Assembly: GCA_946644025.1 (NCBI GenBank)
Contig: CAMPCG010000046.1
Span: 1-13,291, forward strand
Length of the DNA stretch: 13,291 nucleotides
Reading direction: 5' to 3'
Origin: an uncultured Prevotellaceae bacterium
GTDB taxonomy: Bacteria; Bacteroidota; Bacteroidia; Bacteroidales; Bacteroidaceae
Positions 1 to 5,637 of the stretch are shown piece by piece (the first letter of the stretch is position 1; every line of letters begins with the position of its first letter). The notes under the pieces are model-generated. The model had not been told where the DNA came from. It worked only from the letters and a program-made list of their open reading frames with translations, and did no database searches. The position numbers and the translations under genes were made by a program.

Positions 1-1
1 T

Positions 2-66
2 CTATGAGAGAAAGCCGTCCGGACTATGAGAGAAAGCCGTCCGGACTATGAGAGAAAGCCGTCCGG
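2..66. repeat. 22-bp tandem repeat, three copies, at window edge
   Basis: Three head-to-tail copies of a 22-base unit (2-23, 24-45, 46-66). The unit begins CTATGAGAGAAAG and ends CCGTCCGGA. The first two copies are identical and the third diverges at its last base. There are no spacers, so it is not a CRISPR array, and 22 is not a multiple of three, so it is unlikely to be coding. The array may extend left of the window. Function unknown. Confidence 0.9.
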
Positions 67-388
67 TCTCCAAGGGGCCCTTAACCTGCCTCAAAACTCG
101 CGTATCTGAATCCCCAGCCGACTTCGCTCAGAATTTTCGACTTATGGCGGGGCTGTTGTAAAGATTTTTCGCTCCCTTCGGTTGCGCCGTCAGTGTACTT
201 TATACACATCTAGACAGCTGCTGCATGGCTGGCCGCTCGGCATCCAGTTGCTGTCCGCGCTGCTTGGCAACAGTTTTCTCAGCAAATTCCCTGATGTGGC
301 TCCAAAGATAAGCAATTTTCGTAAATGCAGGGATTATAAAAATTGTAAATAGAGAAGGGTAAATGGAATGAGTTTGCAAATCTTTTTG
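67..388. other. Gene-free stretch, nothing recognised
   Basis: No convincing reading frame, RNA gene or mobile element was seen here. There are some CG-rich words and a short GTGTA/TACAC inverted repeat near 190-205. The open frames that cross it lack a family signature and have no biased codon pattern. It becomes AT-rich after about 290, as expected for the approach to a promoter. Confidence 0.5.
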
Positions 389-397
389 TATCTTTGC
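389..397 (+). promoter_or_regulatory. Bacteroidetes-type -7 promoter element
   Basis: TATCTTTGC matches the TAnnTTTGC element read by the Bacteroidetes primary sigma factor. No well-spaced TTTG upstream box is present: the nearest, at 373-376, is only 12 bases away. A transcript from here would run through the gene remnant at 425-539 and into the DUF3089 lipoprotein gene. Confidence 0.55.
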
Positions 398-424
398 GGC
401 GGATTAACAAAAGGGGAAGCCGAT

Positions 425-539
425 ATGAACGGTAGCGGACGTCTTCAAACACTACGACGGCCCCGAGCAGTAGCCGAGGCATTTTCGGCAGATGACTGAC
501 GTCTGCGAGAGATGGCGTGCGCAGATTCGTGAATATTAG
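425..539 (+). pseudogene. Possible remnant of a short degraded gene
   Basis: An ATG at 425, preceded by a purine-rich AGGGGAAG, lies about 28 bases after a promoter element, as a gene start should. Its own frame is only 24 codons long. The next frame carries codons of the type used by the surrounding genes (DVFKHYDGPEQ, then PRHFRQMTDVCERWRAQIREY), broken by an in-frame TAG at 471 and ended by a TAG at 537. A frameshift near the start plus a point nonsense mutation would explain this. The protein family is not recognised. It could also be chance. Confidence 0.3.
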
Positions 540-594
540 GCAACGACGGCTAAATGACACTCTCAGCCGATAAGCTCAACCACTTCTAAACTTC

Positions 595-1650
595 ATGCTA
601 ATGAAAAAAATGATTCTATGGGTGCTGACCGCCACCCTCGTTTGCGGCGCAAGTGTATTAACATCGTGCTCAAGCAGTGACGAGGAACAGGCGACACCAG
701 AAAAGTTGGATACGACCGACTATTCCAAGACGACCAGCTGGTATCAGATTCCGAAGGTAAGCAAGGAGTTCGACACGTTCTACATCCCCGCTACGGAGTA
801 TATCAGTACGAGTTATAATGAGGGTGCCCCCGATTACGCTACGCTCGACAATGCAGAGATGTTGGAAGGCATTGCGGGTGAATACCTGTTGCAGGCAAGC
901 GTGTACGAGGAGAGCACCAACGTGTTTGTGCCTTACTATCGCCAAGCCGGCTTGAAAAAAGAGGTGGATGCCTGGAAGATGACCGGCGACATGCGCACGG
1001 CGCTCACCGGTACGCCCTACACCGACATCACTGCTGCGCTCGACTACTACTTTCAGCATTACAACCAGGGCCGTCCGTTCTTTATCGCCGGTCACAGCCA
1101 AGGCTCGGCCATGACCAGCATCGTGCTGCAGAAATACTTCAAGGAGCACCCCGACTACTACCAACGCATGGTGGCCGCCTACGTCATAGGCTATGCCGTC
1201 ACGAAGGATGACTTGGCGGCTAACCCGCACCTGAAGTTCGCCACCGGCGAGAGCGACACGGGTGTCATCATCAGCTGGAACACCGAGGGCAGGAAGAGCG
1301 TGGAAGATAATGCCCCGAACCTGGTGCTGCTGCCGAACGCCATCAGCATCAACCCGCTGAACTGGAAGCTCGACGATACCTATGCCCCGGCAAGTGAGAA
1401 CCTGGGCTCGCTCGTGGTCGACGCTAAAAACCTGACAGCCGCGATTGGCGACCTTGCAGCAGACGCGCAGGTAGTGCCCAGCCGCGGTGTAATCGTGTCG
1501 AATGGCAAAGCTGATCACAGCCAGATGCCTGCGTTCTTCCTTGACATTTTCGGACCGGCCAGTTTCCACAACGAGGACTACACGTTCTATTACAACAACA
1601 TCAAGGACAACGTGGCGAAGCGCATAGCAGCCTATAAGGCGAGACAATAG
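595..1650 (+). CDS. DUF3089-family alpha/beta-hydrolase lipoprotein
   Basis: A 351-residue predicted lipoprotein. The N-terminus is basic then hydrophobic (about residues 4-21) and ends in the lipobox LTSC with Cys25, so the mature protein should be lipid-anchored to an envelope membrane. The body matches my memory of the DUF3089 family: YYRQAG at 114-119, then ALDYYFQHYNQGRPFFIAGH leading into the nucleophile elbow GHSQGS at 166-171, with Ser168 the likely nucleophile. The ending FHNEDYTFYYNNIKDNV fits the family's C-terminal His region (His325). DUF3089 proteins are predicted serine hydrolases or esterases; the substrate is not known here. A second ATG at 601 gives a more typical MKKMILW start, and there is no strong Shine-Dalgarno to decide. 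It stands alone between a promoter-like site about 200 bases upstream and hairpins downstream. Confidence 0.85.
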   Translation: MLMKKMILWVLTATLVCGASVLTSCSSSDEEQATPEKLDTTDYSKTTSWYQIPKVSKEFDTFYIPATEYISTSYNEGAPDYATLDNAEMLEGIAGEYLLQASVYEESTNVFVPYYRQAGLKKEVDAWKMTGDMRTALTGTPYTDITAALDYYFQHYNQGRPFFIAGHSQGSAMTSIVLQKYFKEHPDYYQRMVAAYVIGYAVTKDDLAANPHLKFATGESDTGVIISWNTEGRKSVEDNAPNLVLLPNAISINPLNWKLDDTYAPASENLGSLVVDAKNLTAAIGDLAADAQVVPSRGVIVSNGKADHSQMPAFFLDIFGPASFHNEDYTFYYNNIKDNVAKRIAAYKARQ

Positions 1651-1682
1651 CCGTAGCCGGCAGAGCCTGCTTTTTGGTTTTC

Positions 1683-1714
1683 ATCCCCGGCTTTATTGTT
1701 TTGGAGCCGGGGAT
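1683..1714. terminator. Hairpin after the DUF3089 gene
   Basis: A perfect 10-bp inverted repeat: ATCCCCGGCT (1683-1692) and AGCCGGGGAT (1705-1714) around a 12-base loop. No T-run follows directly on the plus strand, so it is a weak classical terminator, though it lies 32 bases after the stop codon. Confidence 0.55.
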
Positions 1715-1771
1715 GCTATTATCGACTTTCTCTATTTTCTTCTTGTCCTCATGTGCGTTTTGTGAAGAAAT

Positions 1772-1805
1772 AATCCCCGAAACGTTTTGCGGTTCGGGGA
1801 TTTTT
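1772..1805 (+). terminator. Intrinsic terminator
   Basis: AATCCCCGAA (1772-1781) pairs perfectly with TTCGGGGATT (1793-1802) around an 11-base loop, and the T-run reaches 1805. This is a good rho-independent form. It would stop read-through from the DUF3089 gene before the next promoter begins. Confidence 0.65.
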
Positions 1806-1817
1806 GCGTATCTTTGC
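1786..1817 (+). promoter_or_regulatory. Promoter of the Rpn-like nuclease gene
   Basis: TTTG at 1786-1789, a 19-base spacer, then TATCTTTGC at 1809-1817: the full Bacteroidetes consensus. The TTTG box lies inside the loop of the terminator hairpin. The start codon at 1860 would leave a leader of roughly 35 bases. Confidence 0.75.
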
Positions 1818-1859
1818 CCCGTGATATTGAAACAACAGTCTATAGCAAGCGTTGACAAT

Positions 1860-2927
1860 ATGGAAAAGAAGAAGCGTACATTCATCAGTTTTGACTGGGC
1901 ACTGAAGCACTTGCTGCGCGAGAAGGCCAACCACGACGTGCTGGAGGGCTTCGTCAGTGTCATTCTCAGGAAGAACATCAAGATACACCGGCTGCTGGAG
2001 AGCGAGGGCAATAAGGACGATGCCGACGCTAAGAGTAACCGGGTGGACCTGCTGGCCGAGGACGAACGGGGCGACCTGCTGCTCATCGAGGTGCAGGGCG
2101 AGCCGGAGTTCGCCTATTTCCAGCGTATGCTCTTCGGGGCGTCGAAGCTCGTCACTGAATACATTGAGAGCGGCGAGAACTACGAGCACGTGAAGCGTGT
2201 CTACAGTATTAATATTGTGTACTTCGACCTGGGCCAGGGCGAGGACTGCGTCTATGAGGGGCGCACGGAGTTTCGCGGCCTGACGAAGGGCGACGTGCTG
2301 GAGCTGTCGCCCTTCCAGAAGCAGACGTTCAAGGCCGACGCCGTCAGCGACCTCTATCCCCGCTACATTATCCTGAAGGTGAACGACTTCAACCGCTGGA
2401 GCCACGACTCGCTCGACCAGTGGCTCTATTTCCTGTCCCACACCGATATTCCCGACGACGCCGACGCCCCCGGCCTTCGTGAGGCCCGCGTGAAGCTCGA
2501 CTTGATGCGCATGGGGCGTGACGACCGGGTCCTCTACGACCGCTACCTCATGGACCGCGCCATCCTGCGCAACCAGATGGCCACCGCCCGCGGTGAAGGA
2601 TACCTCGACGGCATGGACCACGGCATGAGGGATGGATTGGAGAAAGGCATAAAGGAAGGTATAGAGAAAGGTATAGAGAAAGGCCGGAAGGAAGGCATAA
2701 AGGAAGGCCGGGAGAAAGGCATAAAGGAAGGTTTGGAGAAAGGCATAAAGGAAGGTCTGGAGAAAGGCATGGTGAAAGGCCGGGAGGAAGGCATGGTGAA
2801 AGGCCGCGAGGAAGGCCGCACGGTTGAGCAACGACGCATAGTGCAGGCTATGAGGGAAAAAGGCCTCACAGACAGCCAGATAGCCTCGTTCACTGGCATA
2901 GCGGAAGAAACGGTTGCCGAGTTGTGA
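1860..2927 (+). CDS. Rpn/PDDEXK_2-family nuclease (transposase-like) with repeat tail
   Basis: A 355-residue protein of the Rpn/YhgA-like PD-(D/E)XK group, often labelled 'Rpn family recombination-promoting nuclease/putative transposase' (PDDEXK_2, TIGR01784 type). FDWALKHLLREKANHDVLEGF at 11-31 is the family's N-terminal signature. The nuclease core shows Asp63 in NRVDLLAED and Glu77-x-Gln79 in LLIEVQG, the E-x-Q variant active site. Residues about 259-320 are a period-four repeat (EKGI, KEGL, VKGR), followed by a short helical ending with TDSQIASFTGIAEETV. Rpn proteins are known to cut DNA and promote RecA-independent recombination; here this is inferred from family. The frame is open back to 1674, but that stretch crosses two hairpins and the promoter, so ATG 1860 (MEKKKRTF) is chosen. 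It ends 23 bases before the sigma factor gene. Confidence 0.85.
   Translation: MEKKKRTFISFDWALKHLLREKANHDVLEGFVSVILRKNIKIHRLLESEGNKDDADAKSNRVDLLAEDERGDLLLIEVQGEPEFAYFQRMLFGASKLVTEYIESGENYEHVKRVYSINIVYFDLGQGEDCVYEGRTEFRGLTKGDVLELSPFQKQTFKADAVSDLYPRYIILKVNDFNRWSHDSLDQWLYFLSHTDIPDDADAPGLREARVKLDLMRMGRDDRVLYDRYLMDRAILRNQMATARGEGYLDGMDHGMRDGLEKGIKEGIEKGIEKGRKEGIKEGREKGIKEGLEKGIKEGLEKGMVKGREEGMVKGREEGRTVEQRRIVQAMREKGLTDSQIASFTGIAEETVAEL
2632..2820 (+). repeat. 12-bp-period degenerate tandem repeat inside the nuclease gene
   Basis: DNA made of about fifteen alternating units such as GAGAAAGGCATA and AAGGAAGGT, each encoding a four-residue EKGI/KEGL motif. Several 24-base blocks are nearly identical, so copy number could change by slippage while the frame is kept. 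This ending is common in the PDDEXK_2 family. Confidence 0.85.
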
Positions 2928-2950
2928 GATGAAAATATAGAGTTCATGTC

Positions 2951-3520
2951 ATGCTAAATAGCAAACAGGATGTAGCGTCACCAGAAAGCTTGACGGCTCA
3001 GGTGCAGGACGCCAGGACACGGCGCCGGGCTTTCGAACAGGCCGTGCGGCAGTATAGCGAACAGCTGTACTGGCAGGTGCGTCGCATCGTGCTCACCCAC
3101 GAGGACAGCAACGACGTGGTGCAGAACGCGCTGCTGAAGGCTTGGAACTCGATGGACTCGTTTCATGGCGAGTCGAAGCTGCTGACGTGGCTCTCGCGCA
3201 TTGCCATCAACGAGGCCCTTGACTTCAGGCGGCGGCAGAAGCTGCGCTCCACGCTGAGCACCGACGATGACGACATGCAGGCTGTGGCCCGCCAACTGGA
3301 GGCCGACCGATACTTCGACGGCGACGAGGTGGAGGCACAGCTGCAGGCGGCCATGGACCGGCTGCCCGACGTACAGCGGACGGTGTTCCAGTTGCGCTAC
3401 TACGACGAGATGAAGTACAGCGAGATAAGCCATATTACGGGCACGTCGGAAGGGGCGCTCAAGGCGAGCTATCACATCGCGGTGAAGAAAATAACTGAAT
3501 TTTTCAAACGCAGCGATTAA
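2951..3520 (+). CDS. ECF-type RNA polymerase sigma factor
   Basis: A 189-residue sigma-70 family protein of ECF size and layout. The region 2 core runs from about residue 26 to 97 (QLYWQVRRIVLTHEDSNDVV, NALLKAWNSMDSFHGESKLL, TWLSRIAINEALDFRRR). An acidic linker (STDDDD) follows, and region 4 occupies about 127-180 (LQAAMDRLPDVQRTVFQLRY, then the helix-turn-helix around YSEISHITGTSEGALKASYH). It would direct RNA polymerase to a small set of promoters, often under control of a membrane anti-sigma; the downstream single-pass protein is the obvious candidate. The gene starts 23 bases after the nuclease stop, with no promoter seen in the gap, so it may be partly read from the nuclease promoter or from one inside that gene. 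The target regulon cannot be told from the sequence. Confidence 0.93.
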   Translation: MLNSKQDVASPESLTAQVQDARTRRRAFEQAVRQYSEQLYWQVRRIVLTHEDSNDVVQNALLKAWNSMDSFHGESKLLTWLSRIAINEALDFRRRQKLRSTLSTDDDDMQAVARQLEADRYFDGDEVEAQLQAAMDRLPDVQRTVFQLRYYDEMKYSEISHITGTSEGALKASYHIAVKKITEFFKRSD

Positions 3521-3553
3521 ACTTTCCCAAGCGTTGTTCGTCAAAGGAGTAAA

Positions 3554-3585
3554 AGCCCCCACCAGGCTCCCCCCGGAGGGGAGGC
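3554..3585. repeat. GC-rich hairpin repeat, copy 1
   Basis: A CTCCCC/GGGGAG stem (3567-3572 with 3578-3583) next to AGCCCCCACCAGG. On the opposite strand it reads as a hairpin followed by CCTGGTGGGGGCT, which closely matches the copy at 12151-12183. It lies in the 116-base gap between the sigma factor and the small membrane protein gene. Confidence 0.7.
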
Positions 3586-3591
3586 ATTGAA

Positions 3592-3630
3592 GATAGTAAA
3601 TTGAAAATAGTAAATCCGTAAATCGTAAAT
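3592..3630. repeat. AT-rich GTAAAT direct repeats before a start codon
   Basis: Four GTAAAT words at irregular 9- to 18-base spacing fill the last part of the gap before the membrane protein gene at 3637. Low-complexity, A-rich leaders like this may help ribosome access in a phylum that uses little Shine-Dalgarno pairing; that is inference. Confidence 0.6.
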
Positions 3631-3636
3631 GGAATT

Positions 3637-4038
3637 ATGAGCGAAGAGATGTATATCAAGGAGAAGATGGGCACGCGTAACCCGTTCACCGTGCCCGACG
3701 GCTACTTTGATAGTCTTGCAGACCAGATTATCGGTAAGCTGCCAAAGGCGGAATCGGACACGCGCGATACACTACGGGCTGTAGAGACGGGCTCCTCCGG
3801 GCGCCATCCCGCCATCGTTCGCTATCTGCGTCCCCTGCTCTATGCTGCCGCCTGTGTGGTGCTGGCCGTCGCCGTGGGAGCCATCTGGCACAATGCCGCT
3901 ACCAGTGACAGCCAGCAGCTCGTGGCCCATCAGCAGGAGAGCGTCGCCACCTATAGCGACACCTATATGGAAGACATGGCCGACTACGCCATGATCGACA
4001 ACGAGGAAATCTATGCCAGTATGTTGGCAGATATGTAA
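3637..4038 (+). CDS. Small single-pass membrane protein, putative anti-sigma factor
   Basis: 133 residues. The N-terminal cytoplasmic part contains NPFTVPDGYFDSLADQIIGK (residues 15-34), a motif I know from small Bacteroidetes proteins encoded beside ECF sigma factors. One hydrophobic segment follows at about 67-84 (LLYAAACVVLAVAVGAIW), preceded by Arg residues (R56, R62, R65) that suggest an inside N-terminus. The acidic end carries YMEDMADYAMIDNEEIYASM. There is no zinc-type His/Cys anti-sigma motif. Its place right after the sigma gene and its topology suggest that it holds or modulates the sigma factor at the membrane and senses the periplasm; this is inference from context. The gap before it contains repeats but no promoter. 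Confidence 0.75.
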   Translation: MSEEMYIKEKMGTRNPFTVPDGYFDSLADQIIGKLPKAESDTRDTLRAVETGSSGRHPAIVRYLRPLLYAAACVVLAVAVGAIWHNAATSDSQQLVAHQQESVATYSDTYMEDMADYAMIDNEEIYASMLADM

Positions 4039-4084
4039 GAAGTGATAAGTGATAAATGATAAGTGAAAAGTAAGAAGTGAAAGG
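4039..4084. repeat. AAGTGATA-type short tandem repeat in a 55-base gap
   Basis: The gap is almost wholly made of variants of an 8-9 base unit (AAGTGATA, AAATGATA, AAGTGAAA). It sits directly upstream of the secreted protein gene at 4094. Confidence 0.65.
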
Positions 4085-4093
4085 AGTAGGGAA

Positions 4094-4672
4094 ATGAAGA
4101 TAAGGAGTAGTATTTCGGAAGTGAGCACTTCGTGGTTGGTAAAAGTATTGCTTGTACTAATCATTTGTAATCTGTCGCTTGTCGCTTCACCTGCACAGGA
4201 GAACGGCGGAGGGCAGCAGTTCTCGCCCGACAAGTTCGACGCCGAGCTGCGCCAGTACATCACCGAGCAGGCTAAACTCACCGAGCAGGAGGCCGAGAAG
4301 TTCTTCCCCGTCTACAAGGAGATGCAGGCCAAGCAGCGCGTGGTGTTCGGTCGTCAGCGCGAGCTGCTCCGGGCCAAGCCCGAGGGCGAGAAAGCCTGTC
4401 TGGAGGCCATCCGCCAGCGCGACGAGAACGAGCTGGAGATGAAGCGCATACAGAAGAACTACCACGAGAAATTCCTCAAACAGCTGCCCGCCTCGAAGGT
4501 CTATGCCATCCTTCGCGCCGAGGACATGTTCCACCGCAATATGTTGCGCCGCGGCAATCCTAACCGCCACTCGGGCATGAACCCCTTTAAACATAACGGT
4601 GCGGGATTCAACCCCTGGCAAGGTATGGGGAAAAATGCGGGGAAAAACCATAACTGGAAGAAAAGGGAATGA
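4094..4672 (+). CDS. Secreted helical protein, Spy/CpxP-like
   Basis: 192 residues. A long signal peptide is likely: a charged start, a hydrophobic core at about 15-31 (LVKVLLVLIICNLSLVA), and a probable cut after SPA near residue 34, putting the protein in the periplasm. The mature part is highly charged and helical: FDAELRQYITEQAKLTEQEA at 48-67, then KFFPVYKEMQAKQR. This is the pattern of Bacteroidetes Spy/CpxP-like proteins, in which LTEQEAEKFFPVY acts like the LTxxQ helix. The tail is Asn/Gly/His/Lys-rich (MNPFKHNGAGFNPWQGMGK). Spy/CpxP proteins act as periplasmic chaperones or stress sensors. In a sigma/anti-sigma cassette it could play the sensing role. The stop codon overlaps the next ATG (ATGA). 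Confidence 0.75.
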   Translation: MKIRSSISEVSTSWLVKVLLVLIICNLSLVASPAQENGGGQQFSPDKFDAELRQYITEQAKLTEQEAEKFFPVYKEMQAKQRVVFGRQRELLRAKPEGEKACLEAIRQRDENELEMKRIQKNYHEKFLKQLPASKVYAILRAEDMFHRNMLRRGNPNRHSGMNPFKHNGAGFNPWQGMGKNAGKNHNWKKRE

Positions 4673-5637
4673 GGATTCTCCACATCTACAGACACGACCA
4701 TCCACGTCTGGCCGAGTATGTCCGTCTGCTGTCGCAGGCCATGCCGGCAGACGTGGAATGTGCTTTTGCTGACAATGCGTCCGACGTGCGCCTGGCCTTC
4801 AAGGAATTTCGGCCCGATATCGTCCACCAGCACGGCCATCTTCCATTCCCGGTCTCTCAGTCACGTCTCGTCGTCAGCCCCCACGGGGAGACCACCGACA
4901 CCTCCAGGGCCTACGTGGTCGTGGCCCGTAGCCCCTACGAACTGTCGTGCTGCGACAACGAGCGAAAGGAGCTGGTGCGCAATCCGCTCATCACCCGTAC
5001 CATCACCTTCGAGGCGGCGGCCGCTGCCATATCCGCCGTCTACCAGCGCGTGATGAACTCCCATCCCCTGGAACTCATGGACGGCAAGACCCGTCGGCTG
5101 CTGGCCGTCCTGCTGAAGGCCGGACTGCTGGGCGACAAGGGATGGGTCAGCGACGCGTTAAATGAAAAGCCCCTCCTTCCGATTCCCGGCACTCAAGCAT
5201 CACATCTTTTTATGTATGCCGACCTGGAGGGCGTGCTCGACATCGTGCAGCGCGGCATCGACGTCGTGGGGCTGGCCGATGTCCTACCGAGCACTCCCCC
5301 GGCAAGGGTGGACTGCTACCTGCCCCATGGCTACAAGAAGCCGACGCCTCTGGCCGGGGCCAATATACTCGAAATCATGCACGACATAGAGGCCAATGGC
5401 CTTACCCTCCTGCGGCTGACCGAGCTCACTCGGCAGCTCTACGACGACGGGCTCGACGAGGCCCAGCTCATGCAGCAGATAGACGCCATGAACGCACGGC
5501 CGCAGCTGCAGCTGCTCCTACAGATACTCAGTGAGCAGACGCTGCTCACCGAGGGGTTCATGCCCTGTCAGCCGCTGGACAACTCTTTTGCCGAAAACCT
5601 CAGACAACAAATAGAAAACCACCTAAGAGTAATATGA
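4669..5637 (+). CDS. Unknown protein with glycosyltransferase-like N-terminus
   Basis: 322 residues, function not recognised. The first 60 or so residues read like the N-terminal Rossmann half of a GT-B (GT4) glycosyltransferase: MRILHIYRHDHPRLAEYV, then FRPDIVHQHGHLPF (47-60), resembling the 'PDIVHxHG' strand of that family. SRLVVSPHGE continues it. After residue 130 the resemblance ends, and the remainder (about 136-320) is a helix-rich region of unknown type with no donor-binding C-terminal domain. It therefore probably does not transfer sugars by the usual mechanism. It overlaps both neighbours by four bases (ATGA at 4669 and 5634), so it is translated together with the Spy-like protein and FBPase and may be functionally tied to one of them. 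Confidence 0.7.
   Translation: MRILHIYRHDHPRLAEYVRLLSQAMPADVECAFADNASDVRLAFKEFRPDIVHQHGHLPFPVSQSRLVVSPHGETTDTSRAYVVVARSPYELSCCDNERKELVRNPLITRTITFEAAAAAISAVYQRVMNSHPLELMDGKTRRLLAVLLKAGLLGDKGWVSDALNEKPLLPIPGTQASHLFMYADLEGVLDIVQRGIDVVGLADVLPSTPPARVDCYLPHGYKKPTPLAGANILEIMHDIEANGLTLLRLTELTRQLYDDGLDEAQLMQQIDAMNARPQLQLLLQILSEQTLLTEGFMPCQPLDNSFAENLRQQIENHLRVI

Noticed and set aside
2..66. CRISPR array
   Set aside because: The units are directly joined without spacers and no cas gene is present.
196..214. TTATACACATCT, identical to 12 bases of the Tn5 mosaic end used in sequencing libraries
   Set aside because: The rest of the mosaic end (CTGTCTC directly before it) and the adapter after it are absent, so it does not look like adapter carry-over. 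A chimaera cannot be fully excluded without reads.
670..1647. Long open frame on the minus strand opposite the DUF3089 gene
   Set aside because: Shadow frame of a GC-rich gene. It has no family signature, while the plus strand shows a lipobox and GHSQGS.
1674..1859. 62-codon upstream extension of the nuclease frame
   Set aside because: It runs through both hairpins and the promoter. Family members begin near MEKKKRTF.
1749..2831. Long minus-strand open frame opposite the nuclease gene
   Set aside because: Its repetitive Phe/Ala/Leu composition is the antisense of the EKGI repeat. The plus strand has the Rpn motifs.
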